Assembly: GCF_900091495.1 (NCBI RefSeq)
Contig: NZ_LT607413.1
Coordinates: 6,525,001 to 6,589,000, forward strand
Source: Micromonospora echinospora
GTDB lineage: Bacteria > Actinomycetota > Actinomycetes > Mycobacteriales > Micromonosporaceae
DNA length: 64,000 nucleotides
Direction: 5' to 3'
A model generated the notes under the pieces. It saw only the letters and a list, made by a program, of their open reading frames with translations. It searched no databases and was not told the origin of the DNA. Positions 1-12,000 of the stretch are shown here, one piece after another. The translations under genes were made by a program, and so were the position numbers. Numbering within the stretch: position 1 is the first letter of the stretch; every line of letters starts with the position of its first letter.

Positions 1-3000
1 CTCCCCGGGCACGCCGACCGGGGTCGGCCGGCCCTCGTCGTCGAGCACCCGGACGAAGGTGCCGGGCACCGGTCGACCGATCGGCGGCGGCTCGTCGCCG
101 GTGGTGGTGCCGTCGAGGTGGACCCAGGTGGAGACGACGGTCGCCTCGGTGGGGCCGTACACGTTGGTGAGCGTGAACGGCAGACCCGGCGTGGCACCGC
201 GGCGCAGCCGGTCGCCGCCGACGACGAGGTGCCGCAGCGCCGGTCGGGGCCCGCCGGACCAGTCCAGGTCGAGCAGCAGTTCCCCGACCGGGGTGGGGAG
301 GAACGCCACGGTGACGCCGGTGGCGACCAGCCAGTCGCGCAGACGCACCGGGTCGAGCCGGACCTCGTCGGGGACCACGTGCAGCGTCGCGCCGGCACGC
401 AGCGCCGGCCACACCTCGATGCAGGAGGCGTCGAAGCCGGGACTACAGAACCAGCTCAACCGGTCGTCGGCGGTGATGCCCAGGTCTCGGGTGTACCAGG
501 CGACGGTGTTGCTGATCGCCCGGTGCGGGATCACGCAGCCCTTGGGGCGACCGGTGGAGCCGGAGGTGAACAGCACGTACGCCGGGTCGTCCAGCTCGAC
601 CGCCGGGCCGTCGCCGCCAGGTTCGGCGGCGGGGTCGGCGGCGGGGTCGGCGGCGGCGAGCCGGTCCAGGTGCAGGGTCACCGCCGCGCCGGGCAGTGGC
701 GGCAGCGTGGACCGGGACACCACCACCCGCAGCGCGCCCTGGTCGACGACGTCGGCCAGCCGGGCGGTGGGCTGCTCGGGTGCCAGCGGAACGTAGGCCG
801 CTCCGGCGTGCAGCACGCCGAGCATCGCGGCGACCGCGTCGGCGCTGCGGGGCAGGTGGATGCCGACGAGGTCGCCGGGGCCGACGCCCGCCGCGCGCAA
901 CGCCTCGGTCACCGCCGCCGCCCGGTGGCGCAGCTGCGGCCCGGTCAGCCGCCCGTCCGGACCGACGACGGTGGTCCGGTCGGGACGCAGCAGGGCGGGC
1001 AGCGGGACGTCGGCGTCGGGTGGCGGCGGTCCGCCGTCCTCCCCCGTCGGGCTCGCCTCGGGCGGGACGACCGGTTCGTCCGGACGCGCCGTGCCGGCCC
1101 GCAGCACCGCCACCAGCCGGTCGAGGACGCGCCGCGCGGTGCCGGGGTCGAACAGGTCGGTGGCGTAGTTGAGCTGGCAGCGCAGCGTGTCCCCGAGGTC
1201 GGTGACGAAGAGGGTGAGGTCGAACGGCGCCCGGCGGACGGCCGCGTCCAGCAGGGTGGCCCGGACGTCGGGCAGGTCGAACGCGAAGGCCGGCTGGTTG
1301 TCGTACTCGATGACGACGTCGAACAGCGGGTGTCGCCCGGCCTCGGGTTCGACGCCCAGGGCCCGCGCGACGCGACCCACCGGCACGTCCCGGTGGTCGT
1401 GCGCGTCGAGCAGCGCGGCACGGGCCGCCCGGACGACGTCGGCGAAGCTCGCGTCGGGGGTCACCGACAGCCGCAGCGGCAGCGTGGTGACGAAGAGCCC
1501 GACGGCCTCCTGCGCGGCGGCGGGACGGTGCGCGACCGGGGTGCCGAGCAGCACGTCCGGCTGGCGGCCGTCGGCGACGACCGCCGCGAACCCGGCCAGC
1601 AGCACCATGAACGGGGTGGCGCGGAGCCGTCGGGCGGCGTCGCGCACCGCCCGGGTGAGGTCCGCGTCGAACTCGACCCCGGCGACCGCGCCGACCCCAC
1701 TGGGGACCGCCGGACGGGGCCGGTCGGTCGGCAGCCCCGGCCCGGCCCGGCGGGACCCGAGCCGTTCCCGCCAGTACGCCAACTGGGCGTCGACCACCTC
1801 CGGGGCCGGTTCGTCGGCCGGGACCGGCCAGGGCGGCGGGGCCGGCAGCTCGGCGGGTCGGCCGGCCAGCGCCGCCCGGTAGCCGGCGGCCACCTCCCGG
1901 GCGAGGACCTGGGCCGAGAGGGTGTCGATGACCAGGTGGTGCATGCGGAGCACGAGCAGGTGCAGCCGCTCGTGCACCCGAACCAGACGGGGCGCGAACA
2001 GCGGACCGGTGTCCAGGTCGAACCGGTGTCGGGTCTCCTCCTCGGCGATCTGCGCGGCGAGGGTGGCGACGTCCCGACCGGGCGCGTCGTGCACCGGCAA
2101 CTCGACCGGGGCGGGTGGTCGCGGCACCTGCCACGGCTCGCCGTCGACCTCCCGGACGGTGGACCGCAGCGCCGGGTGCCGTCGTACGACGAGCGTCAGC
2201 GCGTCGCGCAGGGCGGTCACGTCGAGCGGCCCGTCCAGGCGGACCACCTGGGACTCGGTGTAGGTGGGACGGCCGGGCAGGACCCGCTCGGCGAACCAGA
2301 TCTCGCGTTGCGCCTCGGTCAGCGGGCTGGCGTCCTCCGCCGGAGCCCCGGCGTCGTGCTGGCCCGCCGTCCCGCCGGGTGCCGCCGTCCCGCCGGGTGC
2401 CGCCGTCCCGCCGGGTGCCGCCGTCCCGCCGGACGCCCCGGACGCCGGGGTCGGTCCGGCCGGACCGGCGAGAAGCGTGTGCAGCCGGTCGATGCCGGGC
2501 AGGCCGGCCAGCATCCGGCTCGGGGAGAGACCGAAGTCGACGAAGCAGCCGATCTCGTCCACGCCCAGCGCGGTGAGACGTTCCACCAGCGGTCGGGCCT
2601 CCTCCGGGCTGCCGATCAGCGCCCGGTCGGAGGTGTACCGGTCGTAGGCCCGGCGGAGGAGGTAGTCGACGTCCTCCGGGGCGGTCGAGTCCAGGTCGAT
2701 GGTGACCCCGAGACTGTTGGTCACCTGACCGAAGAGGGCCAGCGACGACCGGAGGTAGTCGCAGAACGGGCCGAACGCCTCCTCGCGCGCCCGGTCGCCG
2801 TCCTCGCCGAGGTAGGTGTGCAGCAGCAGGACGATCCGCCCGCCGTCCGGGTCCAGGCCGTGTTCGGCCCGGGTCTGCCGGTACAGGGCGATGTTGCCGG
2901 CCAGTTGCGTGACGTCCTGGGACATCAGGTTGGTGATCACACCGAGCCCGGCCGCCGCCGCCCGGCGGTAGCTGTCCGGGTTGCCCACCACGGCGGTGAA

Positions 3001-6000
3001 CAGGGGTGGCATCGACTGGACGGGCGGCGGGAAGAGCCGCACCTCGACGGGTTCGCCGTTGCCGGCGGTACGGGTGACCGCCTCCCCCCGCCAGAGCCGG
3101 CGGATCTGGTCGAGGGACTCGTACATCGCTTCCCGGTGCCGGCCGTACGTCTGCGGGGCGAGGACGAAGTCCCGGGCGTGCCAGCCGCTGGCGCAGCCGA
3201 TCCCCACCCGGCCCCGGGAGAGGTTGTCCACCACCGACCACTCCTCGGCGACCCGGATCGGGTCGTGCAGCGGCAGTACGGCGCAACCGGCGTGGATACG
3301 GACCCGGCTGGTGCGCGCGGCGACGGCGGCGGCCAGCACGGACGGGTTGGGGAAGATGCCGCCGAACGAGTCGAAGTGGCGTTCGGGCAGCCACACCGCG
3401 TACAGCCCGTGGGTGTCGGCGAAGGCCGCCGCGTCGAGCACCGCGTCGTAGCGGTCCTCGACGCTCTCCTGCGGGTAGTCGCCGAAGAAGTAGAGGCTGA
3501 CGTCGACCCGGCCCGCCGCCCGCGTGCCGCCGGTGTCCGGCGCGGCGTCGGCCCGGCCCTCGCCCCCCGGGGTCGCCGGCCGGGCGGGCGTGTCGGCCCG
3601 GCCCGGCACGACCGCCGGGGCGGGCGCCACCGCCGGCACCCGCTCCCGGACCGGAGGCGGCACGGCCACCCGGGACGGCACGACGGCCGGTCGCCCGTTG
3701 ACGGAGATCGGCCCCGAGGCGGAGGCCGCTCCGTTGACGGCGGCCGGGCCGAGGACGGGCGGCGCGCCGGGAGCGGATGCCGGACCGGGCAGGAACCCCC
3801 CGGCCCGCAGGGCGAGCAGGCTGTCCCGCACGGCGTCGACGATCCAGTCGACGTCGGCGTCGGTGTGCGCATCGGAGAGGAAGAAGTTGCGCCACTCCCA
3901 GACGTGCACCCCGGCCAGCACCAGGTGATGGAAGAGCAGGTCCAGGTTGACCTCGGAGGCGAAGCGGAACAGCGACCCGAAGCGGTGCACCCGCAGCGGG
4001 AAGTGCTCCTCGGCGCAGAACGCGTTGACCGCCGCAGCGAGCCGCTCGGTGCGCCGGTTCAGCCCGTCCTGGAGCGCCGGCCCCCGGTCGCGCAGCTCGG
4101 TCAGCACCGCCCGGGCCGCCACCATGGAGAGCGGATGCTGGATGTACGTGCCGCCGAAGAAGGTGGTGTCCTGCGGCGGGTAGCTGTCGTCGCCGTAGGT
4201 CCAGAAGCCGCCGTCGACCCAGTCCATGATGTCGGCGCGACCGGCCACCGCGCCGACCGGGTAGCCGCCGCCGATCACCTTGCCGTACGTGGCGAGGTCG
4301 GCGCGGACACCGAAGACGCCCTGCGCGCCCTGCGGGTGCGGGCGGAAGCCGGTGAGCATCTCGTCGAAGAGCAGGACCATCCCGTGCCGGTCGCAGGCGG
4401 CCCGCAGCGCGTGGAGGAACTCCGCCGGCTGGCGGTCCGGGTACCGGCTCTGCACCGGTTCGACCACCACGGCGGCGATCCGGTGGGCGGACTTCTCGAT
4501 CGCCACCAGGCTCTCCGGGTCGTCGTACGGCAGGACCATGACGTCGCTCATCGCCGACTCCGGGATGCCGGCGGAGACCGGCACGGTGCGCCAGGTGTCG
4601 CCGTCGCGCACCCCACGGCCCAGCACCGGGTCGATGTGGCCGTGGTACGACCCGGTGAACATGACGATCAGCGGACGACCGGTGTACGCGCGGGCCAGCC
4701 GGAAGGCCGCCGAGTTGGCCTCGGTGCCGGTGGTGGCGAAGGCGGCCCGGTCCATCCCGGTCAGGTCGCAGAGCAGCTCGGCCGCCTCACCGGTCTCCGC
4801 GCCCCGGGGCCCGAGCCGCAGCCCGCCGTCGAGGTGTTCGGCGAACGCCCGGGTGAGGAAGTCCGGCTCGTGGCCGAAGAGCAGGGCCCCGAAGCCCATG
4901 GTGATGTCGACGTAGGTGTTGCCGTCGACGTCCTCCAGGTGGGCGCCCCGGGCCCGCCTGGCGGCCAGCGGGTAGAGCAGCTCCTTGGTGGCGCGACGGA
5001 AGCCGACCACGGCCCGGCTGTCGGCCAGCCGCCGCCGGTGCCGCTGGGCGAGCGCCTTGGAGGTCGCGGTCCGCGCGGTGTAGCGGCGGACCAGGTCGGC
5101 GAAGTGCTCCTGCTGGCGGGGGTCGAGACGACCACCGCCCAGCCCCGCGCCGACCCGGGTGGGCCGGGGGCCGACCTGGGCCGGGACGGTCGCCGGGTCG
5201 GTCCGCGCCGACGCCGCCGGTGCGACGGTGCCGTCGACCGCCGACCCGGCGCCGGGCACGACCGGCGCGGACGCCGGCACAGCCCCGGCCGGGGCGGGTG
5301 TCGCGGCTGCGGCGGCGGGCGGCGCGGTGATGGCGGACGCCGGAACGGTGGCGGACGACGGCACGGCGGGCGGGACGGCGGCGGGCGGCGGGACGGCGCC
5401 CAGCGCGGAGAGCTGGCGGGCCATCAGGTCGGTGAACTGCCCCATCAGCGCGAGTTGCCCCCGGAGCAGCTCACCGGCGACGGGGTCACCCGCCGTCGGG
5501 ACAGCCGCCGACGACGGGACCGGCCCGGTCGGCGGGACGGCCACCGCCGACGCACCGGGGAGCGGCGTGCCGGGCACGGGCGGCGCCGGAGCGGGCACGG
5601 TCGCTACCACCGGCGTGGGCAGCACCGGACCGGTCCGGACCACGTCGGGCCCGGCGTCGGCGGCGGGGGTGTCGGGGCGGGACGGGGCGACGGCGGCGTA
5701 TCCGGACGGAGCGGTCGCCGCCGGAGCGACGCCGGACACCGGGACGGGCGTCGCGTCCACCGTGGCGGACGGCGCGTCGGCGGGGCGGGACGGGGCATCG
5801 GCGGCGGGCGCGCCCAGCGCGGCGAGCCGCTCCGGTGCGGCCCGCTCGACGATCGCCGCCGTCAGCCGGCTCGGGCTGTCGAGTTCCTCGAACAGTTCCC
5901 GCATCGGGACCCGGATCCCGAAGGTCGTCTCCAGTTCCCGCAACAGGTTGATCATCAACAGCGAGTCGGCGCCGAGGTCGAAGAAGGGCGTCTCCTCCGG

Positions 6001-9000
6001 CACCCGGTCGATGTCGGTGCCGAGCTGGTGGGCGGTCAGCTCCCGCACCCGGCGCAGGACGAGCGAGGCGGCGGGGGCCGGAGTGGCGGCCGGGGACATG
6101 TCGGGACCTCCTGCGACCGGGGGGTCGGACGGGACGGACGGCACCGGACGGGGCACGGCGGCCCAGTGCCGGGTCCGCTGGAACGGATACGTGGGCAGGG
6201 GGACCCGGCGGCCGGCCGGCGCCAGGGCCGCCCAGTCGACCTCGACGCCCCGGCAGAACAACTCGGAGAGGGCGGTGAGCACCTCGGCGGCCCGGTCGGC
6301 CCGTCCCCGCTGGACCGGGATCCACCGGGTCTGCGGCCACTGCCGGCCGAGCATGGTGAGCAGCGCCTCCGGGCCCAGCTCCACGAAGGTGGCGCAGCCG
6401 TCGGCGACCAGCCCGGCGACGCCCGCGCCGAAGTCCGACCGTTCCCGGGTCTGGCGACGCACGTGCGTGGCGTCCGGCCGCGTACCGGGGGCCAGGCGCG
6501 CACCGCCGAGCCCGGTGACCAGCGGGATCCGCAACGGTCGCCAGTCGAGCGTGGCGGCGTGCGCGGTGAGGTCGTCGAGGACCGGTTCCAGCAGCGCGGA
6601 GTGGAACGCCCGGTCGGTCGGCAGCGGCCGGTGCCGGAGGCCGGCGGCGTCGAGCTGCCGCCCGAGGTGACGCACCGCCGACGGGGGTCCGGCCACCACG
6701 TGCCGGCGTGGCCCGTTGGACACGGTCAGCTCGACCTCGGGTGCCCGGCGCAGCAGCGGCTCCAGTTCGGCCTCGTCGGCCAGGACGGCGAGGGCCGCGC
6801 CCGGTGGCGTGCCGCGCTGCATCAACTCGCCCCGTACGGCGGCCAGGTGCAGGCCGTCCTCCACGGAGAGCGCGCCGGCCAGGCAGAGCGCGGCGTACTC
6901 CCCCGCGCTCTGTCCGATGACGACGTCCGGGCGGACGCCGACCGACTCCAGCAGCCGGGCCTGCGCGACCTGGAGGGCGAACAGGGCCGGCTGCACGGTG
7001 GCGGTGCTCCACTCGTGGGCCGCGCCGCGCAGCGCCGCCAGCAGGTCGACTCCCCAGTCCTGCCGGTACCGGACGGCACAGGTCTCCAGGACCTCCCGGG
7101 CCGGCTCGTACGCCAGCAGGCCCACCGCCGCCGCGCGCAGGTTGACCCCCTGTCCGGTGCAGGCGAGCACGACCGGCCCGGGCCCGGTGTCGGGGACCGC
7201 GCCGGTGACCGAACCGGCCCGCTCGCCCGCCGCGTCCGGCCGGCCCCTGAGCACCGAGGCCGCCTCGGCCGGGCCGGTGGCCCAGGCCACCAGCCGGTGA
7301 CGTCGCCGCTGCCGGCCCGCGCCGAGCGTGACCAGCACGTCCTCGGGACGCGGTGGGTCGGTGGCGAGCCGGTCGGCCATCCGCTCGGCCAGCGCGGTCA
7401 GCGCGGCGGGCGTCTGCGCGGTCAGCGGCACGACGGTTGGCGGGCCCGGGTCGGCGGCGGACGGGGGCGCGGGGGCGGGAGCCGGGGGTTCCTCCACCAC
7501 CACGTGGGCGTTGGTGCCGCCGACGCCCAGCGACGAGACCCCGGCCCGGCGGGGACCGGGCACCGGCCACGCCTGGACCGACGTGGGCAGGTCGAACGGG
7601 CCGTCGGCCAGGCGCAGTTCCGGGTTGGGCCGGCGCAGGTTGGCCACGGGCGGGATCCGGCCGTGCCGGACCGCCAGCGCGGCCTTGATCAGCCCGGCCA
7701 TGCCGGCGGCGGTGTCCAGGTGGCCGATGTTGGCCTTCACCGCGCCCAGCGGCAGCGGGGCGGTGCGGTCGGCGAAGACCGTCCGCAGGGCCGCCATCTC
7801 GATCGGGTCGCCGACCCGGGTGCCGGTGCCGTGGGTCTCCAGGTAGCCGATCGACGCGGCGGGTACCCCCGCCACGGCCAGGGCGTCCCGGATCACCCCG
7901 GCGTGGCCGTCGGCCGTGGGCGCGGTGTAGCCGCTCTTGGCGGCCCCGTCGTTGTTGACCGCCGAGCCGAGGATCACCGCGTGGACGGTGTCGCCGTCGG
8001 CGAGCGCGTCGTCGAGGCGCTTCAGCAGGACGGCCGCGACCCCGTTCCCCCCGACCGTACCGTCGGCGTCGGCGTCGAAGGCACGGCAGACGCCGGCGCG
8101 GGAGAGGATCGACCCCTCCGCGTGCCGGTAACCGGCCACCCGGGGCACGTGCACCGCGGCGGCGCCGGCCAGCGCCAGGTCCGACTCCCCGGCCAGCAGC
8201 GACCGTACGGCCAGGTGCACCGCGACCAGCGAGGTGGAGCAGGCGGTCTGCACGCTCAACGCCGGACCGGTCAGCCCCAGCCGGTACGCCACCCGGGTGG
8301 CCAGGAAATCGGGCTGGTTGCCGATGGTGACCTGCAACGCGGTGAGGTGGTCGACCGGGTCGGTGCCGGCGAGCTGTTCCAGCAGGTAGGAGCGGAGCGA
8401 GTAGAGGTGCATGCCGGAGCCGGCGAACACCCCGACCCGGCGCCGGGTGCCGGCGTACCCGGCGTCCTCCAGCGCCTCCTGGCATACCTCCAGGAAGAGC
8501 CGCTGCTGGGGGTCGGTCAGCGTCGCCTCGCGCGGCGCGATGCCGAACGCCTCGGCGTCGAAGCTCTCGATGTCCTCCAGCGCGCCGCTGACCGGCACGA
8601 ACGCCTCGTCGTCGACCAGGGCGGCCGGCCAGCCGGCGGCGAGCAGCTCGGCCCGGTCGAAACGGCGCACGTCGACCTGCCCGGCGAGCAGGTTGCGCCA
8701 GTACCGGGCGGCGGTGTCCGCGCCGGGCAGCCGCAACGCCATGCCGACGATCGCGATACGTCCGTCGCCCGGGGCCCGTACGCCGCCGGTGTCGCCGGTC
8801 CGGGTCGCCGCGCCGGCCAGCAGGTCCACCAGGTACGCCACCAGCGTGGCGGGCGTGCCGTGGGTGAACAGGGCGGTCTGCGGGAAGCGTGCGTCCAGGG
8901 CCTGTTGCAGCAGGGTGTGCAGGCGTAGCAGGTGCACCGAGCCGAGGCCGGCGTCGTGGAACGCGGTGCGCTCCTCGATCCCGGCGGGCAGGGCTGCGCG

Positions 9001-12000
9001 CAGCACCTCCCGGACGGTGCGCGTCACGGTCAGCGGGTCCCGGGCCGGCGCGTCGGACGTCGTGGTCGGACGGGGCCCGGACGATGACGTCGGGACCACC
9101 GACGGAGCCGACGGCGCGGTGCGGGCGACCGGTGGGGGCGTCGGGTCGGCCGGTGCCGACGCAGCAGGCGGGCCGTCCGGTGCCGGCGCGGCAGGCGGAC
9201 CGTCCGGCGCAGTGGGTGGGGGCACCGACGTCCCCTCCGCCGGTTCCTCGGCGGTGTCCTCCGGTGCCACCAGCGCGGGGGTGCCGAAGGCGTCGACCGG
9301 GTCCGGCCCGGACGCGGTGACCGCCTCCAGCGGCCGGACGGGCCGCACCAGGTGCCGGACACGCGCCGCGTCCGGGTCGACGCCGGCGAGGAGGTGCCCC
9401 GGGGGCAGGCGCAGCGCCACCCGGGTCAGCGCGAGCCCCTCGGTGCCGGAGAGGGTCCGCAGGTGGCGGCGGGTGGCCTGCTCGACGCCGCCCCGGGTGG
9501 CGCTCATCCCGATGCCGCGCCACATCCCCCAGCTCACGCACTGCACGGGCCGCTCCGTGCCCAGGTGCGCGCAGAGCGCCTCCAGGAAGGCGTTGCCGGC
9601 CGCGTAGCCACCGGTGCCGACCACCGGCACCAGCGCCAGCAGGGACGAGAACGCCACCAGGCGGGTGCCCGGCCGGTGCCGCAGCAGACGGGCCACCTGC
9701 ACCGAACCGTCCACCTTGGCCGCCGTGGCGGCCCGCCACCGCCGGGGATCGATGTCGGTCAGGGTGGCCTGCCGGTAGTCGCCGGCGAGGTGCAGCACCC
9801 CGTCCAGCGGCGCCTGCCACTCCCGCTCGGCCGCGTCGAGCGCGGCCCGCAGGGCAGCGCCGTCGGTGACGTCGGCGGCGGCGTACCGCACCCGTCCGGT
9901 GCCGCCGTCGAGGTCCGCCACGGCGGCGGAGACCTGCGCGGCCGGTGTCCGGCCGACCACGAGCAGGCGCAGGTCGAGGTCGGTGGCGAGCCGGCCCAGC
10001 ACGGCCCGGGACACGCCGCCCAGGCCGCCGGTGACGAGCCAGCGGGTGCCCGGTGGGACCACCGGCCCGTCGCCGGTGGCGGCGTCAGGGGCCTCGACCC
10101 GGTGCAGGGTGCGCACGAGCGGCCCGTCCCGCCAGGCCACCAGGTGCTCGCGGTGCCGCCAGGCGGTCGCCGCCGCGAGCACGGCGGCGTCGGTGGCCAC
10201 GTCCGGGCCGGGCAGGTCGAGGTGCCAGGTGCGGACGTCGGGGTGCTCGACACCGAAGGTCTCGCCGAGGCTGGCGGTGAGCGCGGCCGGGTAGCAGCCG
10301 GGTTCGTCGCCCCGGATGCGGTACAGACCCCGGCTGACGGTCAGCAGAGTGCCGGTCCAATCGGCCCCGGCCAGCGTCCGCAGCAGGTGCAGGAGGTGGG
10401 TGCCGCACGTCTCGACGGCGGCGTCGACGGCCGCCGCGTCGGCCGGGTCGGGGGTCGGCAGGTAGCTGGGGGCGAAGACGACCAGCGCGGGCGTCCGGCC
10501 CGGCGCGGCGAGCGCGGCGCGCAGGGTCGGGCTGCCGTCCCCCTCCGACGTGCCCGCCGGCGCGCCGTCCCCGGCGGCGGTCAGGCCGTCGACGAGCACG
10601 ACGTCGGGCAGCGCGTCGCGCAGGGCCGTGGCGAGTCCGAGCCGGTCGGTGACCACGAGCACCGGTCCGGGCGGTGGGTCGCCGCCCATCGCCCGGGGTG
10701 TCCAGGCCGGTCGGTAGAGACAGTCGGTGATGGTGTCCGGGCCCGCCTCCAGCAGGTCGGCGCGGCGTTCGGCGGCGGCGTACCCACCGTCGAGCAGGCG
10801 GGTACGCATGGCGCTGCGCTGGATCTTGCCACTGGTGGTCTTCTCGAACCGGTCGCGGTCGACCGCGACCAGGCGGACCGTGGCGACCTGGAGCCGGTCG
10901 GCCAGGCGGCGGCGGATCCGGGTGAACAGGGCGGGGTCCGGTTCCTGCTCGGCGACGAAGAGCACCACGATCTGCTCGGCGCCGTCGACGTCCGGCGCGC
11001 CGACCGCGGCGACGAAACTCGCCGCGACACCGTCGACGTCGCCCACCACGTCCTCGATGTCGTGGCAGAAGTAGTGGACCCCGTTGACGATGATGACCTC
11101 TTTGCCGCGCCCGGTGATGGTGAGCCGGCCGTCGGTGAGCAGGGCGAGGTCCCCGGTGTCGAACCAGTCCCCGTCGGGGAAGGCGGCCCGGTTGGCCTCG
11201 TCGTTGCCGAGGTAGCCGGGCGTGACCCGCACCGACCGCACCTGGAGTCGGCCGATGTGCCGGTCCGGCAGGGCGGTGGTGCCGTCCGGGGCGGTGATCC
11301 GGAACCGCGCGCCGGGGGCCGCGGCGCCCATGCTGAGGAAGCCGGTGACACCGGGCCCCGGGGCGTCGCGCAGGGTCACCCGGGTGCCGTCGGCGGCGAG
11401 TTCCAGGTGCTGCACCGCCGAGGCGTCGGCCGGCTGGTAGCTGATCGCCGTGCAGGTCTCGGCCATTCCCCAGGCCAGCAGCAGGGTGGCGGGCTCGATG
11501 CCGAAGCCGCGCACGTCCGCCAGGAACTGCCGGACCACCGGCACGGTGCACTGCTCACCGGCGTTGATCAGGCTCCGGACGTGCCGCAGGTCCCAGCTGC
11601 GGTCCGGTCGCCGCCGCAGCGCCTCGGAGACGAGCTTGTAGCCGAAGTTCGGCGACCAACTGTGCTGGATCCGGTGACGTTCCAGCAGGTCGAGCCAGAG
11701 CAGCGGGTCGGCGAGCACCAGGGCGGTGGCGACGTGGGTGGTGCCGCAGCCGAGCACGACCGGGCCGATGTGCATCATGACGATCCCGGCCACGTGGTCC
11801 AGCGGCAGCCAGTTGAGCACCTCGTCCCCGGCCCGCATCCGGCCGACCTGCCGGGCGCCCCGGGCGTAGTCGACGATGCCCCGGTGGGTCATCGGGATCA
11901 CCTTCGACCGGCTGGTGCTGCCGGAGGAGAGCTGGAGCATCGCCACGTCCTGCGGATCCGGCCGGTGCAGGTCGGCGGCGGGTGGGTGGTCACGACAGTC

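Noticed and set aside
443..3895. Minus-strand open frame of 1,150 codons and a similar one at 5486-9820
   Set aside because: Out of frame with the domain motifs; Arg/Pro/Ala-rich shadow translations of the same strand.
118..8928. Very long plus-strand open frame
   Set aside because: It is antisense to the megasynthase, Arg/Gly/Val-rich and without domains; the minus-strand frame shows all PKS/NRPS motifs in order.
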